Shown: positions 1 to 7,895 of the stretch, in pieces
Position numbering within the stretch: the first letter of the stretch is position 1
Layout: each line of letters starts with the position of its first letter
DNA from: Symbiobacteriaceae bacterium
GTDB lineage: Bacteria; Bacillota_E; Symbiobacteriia; Symbiobacteriales; Symbiobacteriaceae
Reading direction: 5' to 3'
Assembly (NCBI GenBank): GCA_027356675.1
Contig: DAHVXO010000267.1
Location: 1-27,012, forward strand
Length of the DNA: 27,012 nucleotides
Translations under genes and position numbers: made by a program
Notes under the pieces: generated by a model
Databases searched by the model: none
The model's input: the letters and a program-made list of their open reading frames with translations, nothing else
What the model was told of the DNA's origin: nothing

Positions 1-29
1 CTAATACTACAGTCAATAGGAAAGGGGGT

Positions 30-398
30 ATGTCCGTGCGCGGCTTCGCACTTGCCGACGGTGACACACTTCCCAGTCACCCCGGCCCGTGTCTTCTTGC
101 TGAACCGACGCCAAAATCTGAGTTAACCCGAGCGCTGTTTGCGAAGCTGGACGATCCTCGCATGCGCTTTCTGGAGGACGAGATGCGGCGCCGCCGCTTG
201 CCTGGCCAGAAAGATGTCCCAAAGGGGACCGTGATCATCTTCGCCATCGAGCTCTACCGAGAGATGGTTCAGCTGTCAGGGAACCTGGTTGACCGTAAGG
301 AACTGTCTGAGGCTGACCTTCAATCCATGCTGACGTTGCTCCGCCGCTGCCAGGCTCCCATATACTTGCCAAGACTGAGGAGGCTTCGGACAAAGTGA
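30..398 (+). CDS. Hypothetical protein, 122 aa
   Basis: I do not recognise this protein. The ATG has an AGGA-containing site about nine bases upstream (17-20), followed by a run of G. The first 30 residues are poor in structure. The rest is charged and looks helical, with a basic patch (MRRRRLPGQK, near residues 51-60) and leucine-rich helices towards the C-terminus. It has no signal peptide, membrane segment or cysteine motif. Its stop overlaps the GTG of the next gene by four bases, so the two are very likely co-translated, and it opens the S1/winged-helix run. The gene upstream of it lies outside the window. It could be an accessory partner of the S1 protein, but nothing in the sequence proves this. 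Confidence 0.7.
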   Translation: MSVRGFALADGDTLPSHPGPCLLAEPTPKSELTRALFAKLDDPRMRFLEDEMRRRRLPGQKDVPKGTVIIFAIELYREMVQLSGNLVDRKELSEADLQSMLTLLRRCQAPIYLPRLRRLRTK

Positions 399-1411
399 GT
401 GTACCAGAAAAAGACTTCGTCGCTGCTGAACAGGCCGAGCTGGGTCCGGCCAGTGCCGCCCCAGCACCCGCAGCCGGGCCCACTGCACAGGGCGGCCCCC
501 GTCGCCGTCGCCGGCGCCGCTCCCAGAGCCGCAAGACCAACAGGGGCCCTTCGATCGGTCCTGGTGATAAGGTCGTCCCGCTGATGCTGCACCCGGAAGG
601 CTGGACCGGTCAGGATGTTCCGCAGAAGAAGGGCGCTGGCGCCGACGAGAAGGCCATCCTGCGGATGATGAACCAAAAGCGGCTGCTTTCAGCCCGCATT
701 GTCCAGGCCAACCCACAGGATGACGAGATTATCGTTCAGTTCGTGGGTCCGCTGGCCGATCTGAAGGGCGTAATGACGCTCGATGAGTTCGATGAGCACC
801 GCTACAAGGGCTATGAGGGTTTCTGCGGGCAGGTCGTTGACGTCATCGCCCTGGAGTATTTCCCGAAGGCGGGAACGATCCGGGTCTCACGCCGGCAAGC
901 CCGTGCGATCAAGCGGGAAAAGACGCTGGCCGTCATCAAGCCCGGCATGATCGTCAAGTCCGTCGTCCGGTCCATGCAGCGTTACGCCGCCTTTGTGGAC
1001 ATTGGCGGCATCCATGGGTGGCTTGGGGTGGACCAGATCGACTGGAAGCACATCAATCACCCATCGGACATCCTACAAAATGGCGATGCGGTTGATGTTC
1101 AGATCCTGTCCATTGATCGGGACCATCCCGGCGAACCGAGGGTCCGCGTCTCGCGCAAGGCCCTCATGGACCCCTGGAAGGACGTAATGGCGGCATACAA
1201 GCCGGAGGCCATCGTGCTCGGCACGATCGTGGGGATGGTCGGAAACCAACTCTACGTCCGGCCGGAACCAGAGGTTGGCGTGGACTTCCTCTGTACCGTC
1301 CAGCCGGGCAAGAAGTACAACCTGAACGCAGAAGTCCGGGTCAAGGTCGTCAAGGTCGATCCTGTGGAGCGGCATCTCCGCGGACGCATCATCGGCGTCG
1401 TGCGTTCGTAG
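395..1411 (+). CDS. S1/OB-fold RNA-binding protein, 338 aa (copy 1)
   Basis: Likely binds RNA or single-stranded DNA in the cytoplasm. Residues 1-90 are a low-complexity Ala/Pro region with a run of seven arginines at 36-42, suggesting nucleic-acid contact. Three OB-like modules follow: about 97-170 (divergent), 181-256 (a clear S1 domain with IKPGMIVKSVV, AAFVDIGG, GWLGVDQI and a final RVSRKAL strand), and 271-336 (ending VKVVKVDPVERHLRGRI). S1 domains occur in ribosomal protein S1, RNase E/R and PNPase, but none of those enzymes' catalytic parts is present. The GTG start overlaps the upstream stop and has GAGGAGG about 12 bases before it. The gene is followed 12 bases later by a winged-helix gene, and the same pair recurs at 2630-4434. 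The RNA-binding fold is secure; the role is not known. Confidence 0.85.
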   Translation: MSVPEKDFVAAEQAELGPASAAPAPAAGPTAQGGPRRRRRRRSQSRKTNRGPSIGPGDKVVPLMLHPEGWTGQDVPQKKGAGADEKAILRMMNQKRLLSARIVQANPQDDEIIVQFVGPLADLKGVMTLDEFDEHRYKGYEGFCGQVVDVIALEYFPKAGTIRVSRRQARAIKREKTLAVIKPGMIVKSVVRSMQRYAAFVDIGGIHGWLGVDQIDWKHINHPSDILQNGDAVDVQILSIDRDHPGEPRVRVSRKALMDPWKDVMAAYKPEAIVLGTIVGMVGNQLYVRPEPEVGVDFLCTVQPGKKYNLNAEVRVKVVKVDPVERHLRGRIIGVVRS

Positions 1412-1423
1412 AGGGGGAGCAGC

Positions 1424-2260
1424 ATGCCTCTTGGCACTGACTATCTCTACTCGGATGCACTGGAGCGGATAGACACCGACGGGCCGGCCCGCCAGGTCTA
1501 CAACGCACTCGTCTCCTTGGAGATGGGTCACATCACGCAGGACGACTTTCCCATCCTTGAGGCCCTAGGACGACACCAGTTCATGACCGAAGCGCAGCTG
1601 TGTGGTCTGGTGACGGGGAAGCGACTTTCCAAGTCTCGGGCCCGGCGCCGGCTTCACACCCTGCTGGTCAACGGGCTGGTATCACAGGTGCGGTGGATCA
1701 TTCCAGGCGAAACCCCTGAGCTTCGCCTGGCCCATGGTCTCTCGCTAAACGGTGCCCTGCTCTGGCGGCAGTACAACGGGCAGTCCCGCTTCCCCTGGCA
1801 GCCGGGGGACGGGAAACGACACCTGAGAGTGATTTTCTCGATCCTTGCGGCCAACGAGTTCAGGCTACAAGTTACGCTGCAGCAACCTGGCTTGATCACC
1901 GACTGGAAAATCCATAGCAAGAGTACCGAGCCCACAGCCAGTTTTCGGCTCGACGGCCGGCTCTTTTTGCTGGACACCCCCCGCACCGATGAGGACGTTT
2001 GGTCACTTCGGTCGGAGCGTTACACCGCCTGGGAAGACCAGGAGCCGACCATTCTCGTGATCACGCCTACAGAAGCCATGGCCAGTGACCTGTTCCTCCG
2101 CCTCCGGGAGACGATCCCCCCCGAACGCCTGATGTTCACTACTGATGAGCGGGCCTTCGAGGGGGCGATGGACGCACCCGGTTACTTGTGGCAGTGGACA
2201 GCGTCAAACGAACTGGTCGAACTCGCGCTACTTCAACCGGAGGAACAACCGCATGCCTGA
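1424..2260 (+). CDS. Winged-helix protein, replication-relaxation-like, 278 aa (copy 1)
   Basis: Residues about 35-95 read as a winged helix: LEALGRHQFMTEAQLCGL, a basic recognition region with SKSRARRRLHTLLVNGLV, then a strand pair. This resembles the N-terminus of the replication-relaxation family (Replic_Relax) found on plasmids and conjugative elements of Gram-positive bacteria. The C-terminal half has the conserved pieces LAANEFR, TDW, ASFR and DEDV, followed by SERYT. All of these recur in the paralogue at 3457-4434. The start is supported by AGGGGGAG just upstream. It follows the S1 gene by 12 bases and overlaps the next small gene by eight bases. A DNA-binding role in copy control or transcription is inferred from the fold. 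The family assignment was made by eye and should be checked with a profile search. Confidence 0.75.
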   Translation: MPLGTDYLYSDALERIDTDGPARQVYNALVSLEMGHITQDDFPILEALGRHQFMTEAQLCGLVTGKRLSKSRARRRLHTLLVNGLVSQVRWIIPGETPELRLAHGLSLNGALLWRQYNGQSRFPWQPGDGKRHLRVIFSILAANEFRLQVTLQQPGLITDWKIHSKSTEPTASFRLDGRLFLLDTPRTDEDVWSLRSERYTAWEDQEPTILVITPTEAMASDLFLRLRETIPPERLMFTTDERAFEGAMDAPGYLWQWTASNELVELALLQPEEQPHA

Positions 2261-2501
2261 GCTGCCACTCCAGTTGCTCATGGTTCCATGGGGCATCGTG
2301 TTTGTGGTTGCTGCCACCGGCTCTCTGCCGTGGCGGCTGCTCATACCCCAATTCTGGGCCGTACTCGTTGTGAGCTGTGCAACTGCTTTCTATCCATCTG
2401 ACTGGAGGGTCGCCATGCTAATCGGGCTGAGTCCGTTGCTCGGTTGGCTTGTGCCTCAGCCGTACAACTACACTGGCAACGGCCACTCGCGTCGTGGATA
2501 G
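2253..2501 (+). CDS. Small membrane protein, 82 aa
   Basis: An 82-residue protein, mostly hydrophobic, with two or three predicted membrane segments: about 5-25 (LMVPWGIVFVVAATG), 28-46 (LLIPQFWAVLVVSCATAF) and 50-66 (VAMLIGLSPLLGWLV), then a short polar tail. The ATG was chosen because GGAGGA lies six to twelve bases upstream. A longer frame would begin inside the preceding gene without such a site. The start overlaps the stop of the winged-helix gene by eight bases, which suggests translational coupling. I do not recognise the family. Its size and layout would fit a small inner-membrane accessory protein of the element. Function unknown. Confidence 0.6.
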   Translation: MPELPLQLLMVPWGIVFVVAATGSLPWRLLIPQFWAVLVVSCATAFYPSDWRVAMLIGLSPLLGWLVPQPYNYTGNGHSRRG

Positions 2502-2629
2502 CAGGCTCTGGGGGACGGGTGGTCATAAAGTGGGCCGTACTTTCACACTTCCATCCACCCGAGGCTGATAACCAGCGTGGTGCCTGGATTTGTGGCCATA
2601 TGATTCGCAGACCGGAGGAGATTCCTGAC

Positions 2630-3457
2630 ATGCCACAGGGCTCGGGACGCCCCGCCCCAAAGGTTACCCTTTTGCCTGACATGATCCTGGAGGGACAAGT
2701 GTCACGATTGTACGACCACGGCGCCTTGATGCGCTTTGGTCACGGGACAACCGCCTTGTTACCTGTCAGCGAGATCTCACGGCAGTTCGTGAAACACCCG
2801 TCCGACATGTTAAAAATGGGGTCACGTTTGACCGTCAAGGTACTCTCGGTCGTATACGATCCCGATGGCACCGTGAAGGCGACGGTCAGTGCGAAGGAAC
2901 TCAGCGAACCTCCGGTCTGCGGGAAGGCACGTGTCGGGTCAGAGAGCGTTGGACTACCATCTCCCAAGGTTACCCTTATGCCTGACATGATCCTGGAGGG
3001 CGAAGTGGTAAGAGTCTACGGCTATGGTGCCTTGATGCGCTTTGGTCCCGGGACAACCGCAATCCTGCCTGTCCGCGAGATCTCTCGGCACTTCGTGAGG
3101 CACCCGGGCGACGTGTTGAAAAAGGGCTCGCGCTTGACTGTCAAGGTACTCTCGGTCGGGCACGATGCTGATGGGTCTGTACGTGCTACAGTCAGCGCCA
3201 AGGAGCTTGTCCAAACTCCGCCCGAACAGAGTGCCTTGCCTGCACCGAACGCCATATTGCCCGGCACCATTGCCAGTATTAGCGAGCAGCACGTGTTCGT
3301 GCGCGTGCAGGGCGCCCCTGTCGATATGCTCTGTCCACGACTGAATCGTTCACTTTCTGTTGGCCAAGGAGTATCTGTCAAGGTAGTTAAGGCGGATGCA
3401 GTTGCGCGCAAGTTGCGCGGTAGAATCGTCAGGATGACCCCGAAGGGGGTTGGATAA
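2630..3457 (+). CDS. Three-module S1/OB RNA-binding protein, 275 aa (copy 2)
   Basis: Likely binds RNA. Two nearly identical S1 domains (residues about 16-91 and 118-193) each begin KVTL, then PDMILEG, and continue through GALMRFG, a TTA(I/L)LPV strand, GSRLTVKVLSV and a final TVSAKEL strand. A third, more divergent OB module lies at 207-268 and ends VKVVKADAVARKLRGRI. It closely matches the C-terminal module of the 395-1411 protein, so the two are paralogues, although this one lacks the arginine-rich leader. The ATG has GGAGGAG nine bases upstream; an upstream in-frame start lies inside the preceding membrane-protein gene. The first two domains also repeat at DNA level with a 306-base period. 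The stop overlaps the ATG of the next gene (TAATG). Confidence 0.85.
   Translation: MPQGSGRPAPKVTLLPDMILEGQVSRLYDHGALMRFGHGTTALLPVSEISRQFVKHPSDMLKMGSRLTVKVLSVVYDPDGTVKATVSAKELSEPPVCGKARVGSESVGLPSPKVTLMPDMILEGEVVRVYGYGALMRFGPGTTAILPVREISRHFVRHPGDVLKKGSRLTVKVLSVGHDADGSVRATVSAKELVQTPPEQSALPAPNAILPGTIASISEQHVFVRVQGAPVDMLCPRLNRSLSVGQGVSVKVVKADAVARKLRGRIVRMTPKGVG
2656..3211 (+). repeat. Tandem 306-bp duplication encoding two S1 domains
   Basis: Two DNA copies, about 2656-2905 and 2962-3211, are offset by exactly 306 bases (102 codons). The match is strong at the start of each unit (AGGTTACCCT, then TGCCTGACATGATCCTGGAG) and fades towards the end. The reading frame is kept. This looks like a fairly recent internal duplication that added one S1 domain to the protein. 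Confidence 0.85.
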
Positions 3458-4434
3458 TGGCACTCGGAGCGACGTATTCCTACTCTTCGAACATGAGTCT
3501 GGTCGAGCGGACTCAGCAAGATATGGGTGTGAACCCAGCCAGACTCGCTCTGGAGAGGGGTGACCTCACAACACCGGATTTGTACGCGCTGCTGGCACTG
3601 GCCTCAGCCCGCTTTGTAACCCGTTGGCAGTTCGAGTATCTCTGTTTCCCGCTCGATGCACAAGGAAACCCTGCATCCTCACGGCGGGTTACGACTCGTC
3701 TTGAGCGGTTGCAGCGGTATGGCTTGGCCCGCCGAGTCGAGTGGGTGAGTCAAGTGGACCCCCCAGTGAAGCATTCCGCGTACACAATCACCCTCTCTGC
3801 CGCCTTTCTTCTCAAGGATTGGCAAGGCAAGCGGATAGACTGGGAGCCGGGAATGGGCAAGCGGCAGCTAAAGCCGATGCTCCGCCAGCTCGCAGCAAAC
3901 GAGTTCCGGGCGCAGGTGTTGAAGGAACGTCGAGACCTACTCACCGATTGGCGGATGCTCCGCGATGCCGAAGGTCCCGTTGCGTCGTTTCGGATTAACT
4001 CTCACCGCTACCTCATCGACTGTCCCCGTGATGACGAGGATGTTTGCATGATTCGGCCCGAGCGGTATACCCGCCACATTGGAACTAACGACGCCGAACA
4101 TGCCCCGTTTCTGGTGATAGTCGTACCGGACGACCGCGTAAGGGTCGAAGTGTTTGAACGGCTAAGGGGAGACATAGAACCTCACCGAATTCTGGTCACC
4201 TCTGACGACAGGGCGTTTGAGCGTTCCGTGAAAGATCCCGGCTACCTCTGGGCATGGGACACGGGCGAACTGGTAGAGCGAAGCCTCCTGCCTTGGAACA
4301 AGCTATGTGCGCTTCACCTGCCGACGGTAGCGACTGTGGCGCCCAATTGGGCTTCTGTTGCCAGCCCAGCGCCTTCACTGGAAGCTGCGAATACCCTTCC
4401 GCTGCCGCGCAGGCTGGAGCCCTCCAATCGATAG
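3457..4434 (+). CDS. Winged-helix protein, replication-relaxation-like, 325 aa (copy 2)
   Basis: Paralogue of the 1424-2260 product. A winged-helix-like N-terminal region (about residues 40-105: LALASARFVTRWQFEYLCF, then SRRVTTRLERLQRYGLARRV) is followed by the shared core LAANEFRAQV, LLTDWRM, VASFRIN, DCPRDDEDV and PERYT, and then RILVTSDDRAFERSV with GYLWAW. The C-terminal 45 residues are extra, Pro/Ala-rich and probably unstructured. The ATG overlaps the stop of the S1 gene in a TAATG, so translation is probably coupled. Because S1 and winged-helix genes are paired twice, they probably work together, for example one on RNA and one on DNA in replication control. That role is inference. Confidence 0.75.
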   Translation: MALGATYSYSSNMSLVERTQQDMGVNPARLALERGDLTTPDLYALLALASARFVTRWQFEYLCFPLDAQGNPASSRRVTTRLERLQRYGLARRVEWVSQVDPPVKHSAYTITLSAAFLLKDWQGKRIDWEPGMGKRQLKPMLRQLAANEFRAQVLKERRDLLTDWRMLRDAEGPVASFRINSHRYLIDCPRDDEDVCMIRPERYTRHIGTNDAEHAPFLVIVVPDDRVRVEVFERLRGDIEPHRILVTSDDRAFERSVKDPGYLWAWDTGELVERSLLPWNKLCALHLPTVATVAPNWASVASPAPSLEAANTLPLPRRLEPSNR

Positions 4435-4515
4435 GAGACCACCACCAGCAGAACCCGTCGCCACGCCGCTAGACCCTCACGAAAGTCCATCGATTGGGTC
4501 GGTTCGTGTCCCCAC

Positions 4516-5358
4516 ATGTCCAACTTTCCGCCGATGGAGCGATCGGGATCTACAGAGTCAGGGTTACTGATTCCGCAGACCTCCAGCCAGAAGGACAGGC
4601 GCCTTCTGGCTGGTGCGTTGGAGGTGACGCCCTTTACTGCTCTACGTATTCTTGGCCGCCGGTGGCTTCCAGCCGCCTGGCTCCTTCTCCTGGTGGGCGG
4701 GCTCCTGCCGGGCGCCCTCATTGGACCCCGGATTTTCGCACCGCCGGCGGCCCTCCCAGTGATCACCGTGGAGAATCCGCCGCCGCAAACCGCTGCTGCG
4801 CCGACCGGCCATGAAAGTGCGCAGCCCGACACCGCTACGAACCCCGTAGAGGTCATAACGGAACCGGATCCGCCGCCCCCAGAGCGAACGCCTGAGTCTG
4901 CCTGGGCGACCGAACGAGCCCTGCTTGCTGAAATCATTGCCTACCGGCAGGAGAAGGGCCTGCCGCCGCTGACGATCGACCCCATGCTGACGAAGATTGC
5001 CCAGACGCGAGCCCAGGAGATCAAGCAGTCCCGGGAGGTCTCGGCGACCGGGTTGAAGTGGTCGGGGACTCCGGCCGCCCACTTGGTGAAGATGGGCTTT
5101 CCCAGGAACGTCTTCGCCGGAGAGAATCTCAGTCTGGAACTGGCCCCGGAACTGGGGGGCACCACCCAAAGCACGCTGCAGCGCTGGCTAATGAATGACG
5201 AGACACGCAAAAACCTGCTCGATCCCAAATTCACCCATGTTGGCGTAGGGGTGGCATTCAGTGCAAAACCGGTGGACGTGCTCTACGTGGGTGCTCAACG
5301 CAGTGCACCGACCACATCGTTCATCTCGGCCCTGTTCGCCAACGGAGGGGGGCCATAG
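4516..5358 (+). CDS. Membrane-anchored CAP (SCP/PR-1-like) domain protein, up to 280 aa
   Basis: A single N-terminal membrane segment (residues 51-70, LPAAWLLLLVGGLLPGALIG) is followed by a Pro/Thr-rich linker (about 75-128) and a C-terminal CAP domain (about 132-262). The domain shows ERALLAEIIAYRQEKGLPPL, DPMLTKIAQTRAQEI, the conserved GEN (202-204), WLMNDETRKNLLDP and THVGVGV, as in the YkwD-type CAP proteins of Firmicutes. One of the usual cavity histidines is not obvious, so it may bind rather than cut. It is probably displayed outside the membrane. The start is uncertain: ATG 4516 and ATG 4534 have no good ribosome site. TTG 4618 and GTG 4624 are also in frame, just after a strong hairpin and at a GGAGG. 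Two small membrane or soluble genes follow closely. Confidence 0.8.
   Translation: MSNFPPMERSGSTESGLLIPQTSSQKDRRLLAGALEVTPFTALRILGRRWLPAAWLLLLVGGLLPGALIGPRIFAPPAALPVITVENPPPQTAAAPTGHESAQPDTATNPVEVITEPDPPPPERTPESAWATERALLAEIIAYRQEKGLPPLTIDPMLTKIAQTRAQEIKQSREVSATGLKWSGTPAAHLVKMGFPRNVFAGENLSLELAPELGGTTQSTLQRWLMNDETRKNLLDPKFTHVGVGVAFSAKPVDVLYVGAQRSAPTTSFISALFANGGGP
4583..4613 (+). promoter_or_regulatory. Perfect 12-bp inverted repeat near the CAP gene start
   Basis: CCAGCCAGAAGG at 4583-4594 and its exact reverse complement at 4602-4613 enclose a seven-base loop. There is no T-run after it, so it is not a classical terminator. A GGAGG lies seven bases further on (4620-4624). It may be a leader hairpin controlling the CAP gene if that gene starts downstream. 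Otherwise it is translated as part of the N-terminus. Confidence 0.6.
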
Positions 5359-5360
5359 AC

Positions 5361-5711
5361 ATGCGGGAGACTTCCGCCGATTGGCGCCAGGTTGTGACCA
5401 GGATTTTTCAATGCTCGCTGCTGATCATGTACCTCGGCGCGGCTCTGCAGGTATCCGTGTATGTCTGGGTCGATGTCGTGCTTCTCGGACTGGGTGTGCT
5501 TTGGCAGGCCGTACGTCCGGGGCTTGCCCCATCCTTGGGGCTGATCCTGTACCACCTTTGGGGCCTGAGCACTCCCATCCGCGCCGCAATCGTCGAGGGG
5601 CTGTCCTGGCCGCTCGTCTTGTTCGCAGCACTCCATATCGGACCACTTGTCTTGTTAGGGATGTCCCTGCGAAGGCCACGCCGACCAGCGGCAGGCGATG
5701 AGCCATGCTGA
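5361..5711 (+). CDS. Small membrane protein, 116 aa
   Basis: Three hydrophobic segments are visible: about residues 15-35 (IFQCSLLIMYLGAALQVSVYV), 38-66 (VVLLGLGVLWQAV onward) and 80-100 (LSWPLVLFAALHIGPLVLLG). A basic C-terminal tail (RRPRRP) should face the cytoplasm. The ATG follows the CAP stop by two bases and has GGAGGGGGG ahead of it. Its stop overlaps the start of the next gene. I do not recognise the family. The tight packing with the CAP gene suggests the two act in the same envelope process, which is inference only. Confidence 0.65.
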   Translation: MRETSADWRQVVTRIFQCSLLIMYLGAALQVSVYVWVDVVLLGLGVLWQAVRPGLAPSLGLILYHLWGLSTPIRAAIVEGLSWPLVLFAALHIGPLVLLGMSLRRPRRPAAGDEPC

Positions 5712-6037
5712 CGGAGTTGCTGGCGCGGTGGACCAAGGCACGGGCGCCCCGCCCCCTGGCATCATGCGCAGAAAATGTCGCCATCACCTTCCGCCTGGAG
5801 CGAAACGGGTTTGCGGCCAGGGGCACGATCCACGAGGTCTCCGGGAACGGCATGGTGATTGCCTGCAACTTTACCGTTGACCCGGGGACCGTCCTCTGTG
5901 GACAATACCGGGTCGCCGAAGTGGCTTTCGTGTTTCGGGGAGCGGTTTGCACTGTGGAGCACCACGCGACCGGATCTTGGCGGTGGACAATCTCTTACCT
6001 TCTAAACGCGGTAGAGACACCCGTGCAGTCAGCCTGA
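5705..6037 (+). CDS. Hypothetical protein, 110 aa, weak PilZ resemblance
   Basis: A small, mostly beta-strand soluble protein. The stretch RGTIHEVSGNGMVIACNF followed by PGTVL resembles the strand-turn-strand of PilZ domains, which bind cyclic-di-GMP. The canonical RxxxR and D/NxSxxG motifs are not cleanly present, so this is only a hint. The ATG overlaps the stop of the membrane-protein gene by seven bases, implying translational coupling. About 130 bases with a GC-rich hairpin separate it from the next gene. Function unknown. Confidence 0.55.
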   Translation: MLTELLARWTKARAPRPLASCAENVAITFRLERNGFAARGTIHEVSGNGMVIACNFTVDPGTVLCGQYRVAEVAFVFRGAVCTVEHHATGSWRWTISYLLNAVETPVQSA

Positions 6038-6118
6038 GGAACGGGGACCCAGCCTTACCGAGGGATTGTCGTGGGTATCGCATCCGCCACGGAGTTTCAT
6101 CACATCGGACGTCGATTT

Positions 6119-6142
6119 TGGCGCCGGCTTAGGGCGGCGCCA
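6119..6142 (+). promoter_or_regulatory. Leader hairpin upstream of the small exported protein
   Basis: TGGCGCCG (6119-6126) pairs perfectly with CGGCGCCA (6135-6142) around an eight-base loop, without a following T-run. It ends about ten bases before the GGGAGG ribosome site of the gene at 6167. It is one of several hairpins in this window that sit just ahead of a ribosome site. Confidence 0.5.
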
Positions 6143-6166
6143 GTATTGGAATAGGGAGGGCTTATC

Positions 6167-6619
6167 TTGAAGGCTGGCACACGATTCATCGCACTGCTCC
6201 TGCTGGGGATGACTGTGGCTGTCCCTGCTCAGGCAGCGACGACCGATCTCATGGGTCAGGCGGGGCCGGCGGCCGCACCCCGGGCCGTCGCGGGCGCCCA
6301 ACTCACACAGGAAGGGCGCCCTGGTGGGCGTACCGAAGTTACTATCACGGGAGAGCTCCGGCTTGACACGCAGCGGCACGGGAAGGACTTTCGCCTCGTA
6401 AGTCCGAACGGCAGCAGCGTCAGGGTAACCGCTCGGGACGGCGCGTTGCTTCGCTCCTACGTCGGGAGACGAGTCCAGATCAAAGGATACTACGACGGGA
6501 TCGCCTACGCCCAGGGAAGCCCCAGTGACCGTTTCCCCAAGCCGCCGGTGCAAAACGAGCAGGTCCTCGTGACTGTGGAGATTAAGCTCCTGCAAGACCC
6601 GGGGCAGCCCAGAAAGTAG
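6167..6619 (+). CDS. Small exported protein, 150 aa
   Basis: A clear Sec signal peptide: KAGTR, a hydrophobic core FIALLLLGMTVAVP, and a likely cut after AQA near residue 23. The exported part has a strand-rich section (about 58-115: TEVTITGELRL, DFRLVSPNGSSVRVT, SYVGRRVQIKGYYDG) that looks like a small OB-type beta barrel, as in YgiW/NirD-like periplasmic proteins. That match is by eye only. The TTG start is supported by GGGAGG seven to ten bases upstream. The gene stands alone behind a leader hairpin and faces the ParB-related operon end to end. Confidence 0.65.
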   Translation: MKAGTRFIALLLLGMTVAVPAQAATTDLMGQAGPAAAPRAVAGAQLTQEGRPGGRTEVTITGELRLDTQRHGKDFRLVSPNGSSVRVTARDGALLRSYVGRRVQIKGYYDGIAYAQGSPSDRFPKPPVQNEQVLVTVEIKLLQDPGQPRK

Positions 6620-6839
6620 CCTGCGCCAGTGGCAGAGGCCCGCTCCCGGTGCGAGAAAACGGGTCCGAAAACCATCAACCCCGACCTGGGACGGGAGCCC
6701 TGCCGCCATCGGCTGATCGCACCGCCACTTGGGCTTCTGGATGATCTCGCCCCGCACGCAAAGGCCTGAGAAGCGGTAGCGGCTGCCAGTCCGCTCTTGC
6801 ATGTGGGCGCCCGGTTCAGCCCAAGCTATACGATGCCAA

Positions 6840-6877
6840 AGAGCCCCTTTCCGCACCACCAGGCGGGAAGGGGCTCT
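6840..6877 (-). terminator. Terminator of the polymerase-YolD-ParB operon
   Basis: A 15-bp stem (6840-6854 with 6863-6877, one wobble pair) begins six bases beyond the stop of the minus-strand ParB-related gene. Read on the minus strand it ends with GGGGCTCT followed by TTTGG, a short U-tract. It may also stop plus-strand transcripts coming from 6619, since the genes converge here. Confidence 0.75.
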
Positions 6878-6882
6878 CATGT

Positions 6883-7794
6883 TCATCTGCAGGGCACGCA
6901 GGCGGCGTCACCCTCATCACCGTCCCGTCGGGGCGGTCTCACCTCGGACAGTTTCCCTAAGAAGCGGTGTACGTCAGCCTGAATGCGTTGCGCCTCCGCC
7001 CAGAACGGATCCAGCGCTCTGGCAAAAGCCTCAAGGCCAGTCACTTCGGCCAGTAGTGCATCGCGCCGGCGCTCCAGTTCCTCGATCTCCGCCTGGAGTA
7101 ACCTCTTACGTCCACCGCGGTCTGGAGGGGGAGGGAGCGGTTCCCCCACATTCATCGCCCTTATACATGCCTTTACCATTGTAGCCGCCATATTGGCCGG
7201 CCACTGCTCGTTCAGCATTCGTTTTGCAAGCAATCGTACCCGGGCGATTTTCTCCTCCTCCGGTACCCGCGATCGGAGGACCCAGCGCAGAGCGACGACC
7301 GCGCGATCGCTGAGCTGCCCCACTTCCCGCGCCAGGAGCAGGGCCGGTTCGTACTCGTAGATCTTCACTAACCCGAGCTTTTGACTAACGTGGCCCTCGG
7401 AACGCCCGAACTCAGACATAATCCACTTGATGGTCCACCGGAATCGTTCCATGCCGATATGATAGGCCAGCGCCTCCTCAAAGCCGCGCTGGCCGCTACG
7501 AATGATCTCCCGCAGGCGCTCCGCGAGGGCGTCTGCTTCGGGGAGATTCATCACTAGGCACGGCACCTTTGGGATCCCGGCGGCCTTCGCGACAACATAG
7601 AGCTTCATGCCTGAGACCAGGTCGAACGTTCGTCTCTCGTTTCGCCGCACCACGAGGAATCCTGTCATGCTGCCATGCTGACGGAACCGCTCCGCCAATT
7701 CAAGCACGACATCATCCGAAAAGATGATCTCAGCCTCGGGATACGGTTCGATCGAGTCAACGTAAAGATCCTCGTATACCGTCTTATCTCGCAT
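6883..7794 (-). CDS. ParB/Srx-domain protein, 303 aa
   Basis: The N-terminal part (about residues 5-85) matches the ParB nuclease-like fold: a first strand VDSIEPYPEAEIIF, a helix DDVVLELAERFRQHG, LVVRRNERRTFDLVSGMKLYVVAKAAG and VPCLVMN. A helix-turn-helix-like segment follows (WIMSEFGRSEGHVSQKLGLVKI), then a charged C-terminal coiled coil (ERRRDALLAEV onward). The usual GERR box reads VSGMKLY, so the CTP/phosphate-binding motif is altered. The ATG at 7794 was preferred because the domain begins right there and AGGCGGTG precedes it; an in-frame ATG at 7860 adds 22 residues. It is last in the SOS-type operon. ParB-related proteins are part of the PRTRC cassette whose other parts lie at 23137-27012, so this may belong functionally with them. 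Confidence 0.8.
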   Translation of the reverse strand: MRDKTVYEDLYVDSIEPYPEAEIIFSDDVVLELAERFRQHGSMTGFLVVRRNERRTFDLVSGMKLYVVAKAAGIPKVPCLVMNLPEADALAERLREIIRSGQRGFEEALAYHIGMERFRWTIKWIMSEFGRSEGHVSQKLGLVKIYEYEPALLLAREVGQLSDRAVVALRWVLRSRVPEEEKIARVRLLAKRMLNEQWPANMAATMVKACIRAMNVGEPLPPPPDRGGRKRLLQAEIEELERRRDALLAEVTGLEAFARALDPFWAEAQRIQADVHRFLGKLSEVRPPRRDGDEGDAACVPCR

Positions 7795-7895
7795 GCAAAC
7801 ACCGCCTGAAATGGGTGATGTGGCAATGATTCCGCATGCAAAGATATACCCCTGCTTCATCGCCCCGCAAGAGGAACTTTTTTTGGTGGGAGCAA

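Noticed and set aside
6029..6886. Minus-strand open frame of 285 codons covering the exported-protein gene
   Set aside because: It overlaps a plus-strand gene with a signal peptide and ribosome site, and crosses the operon terminator. Its composition looks random.
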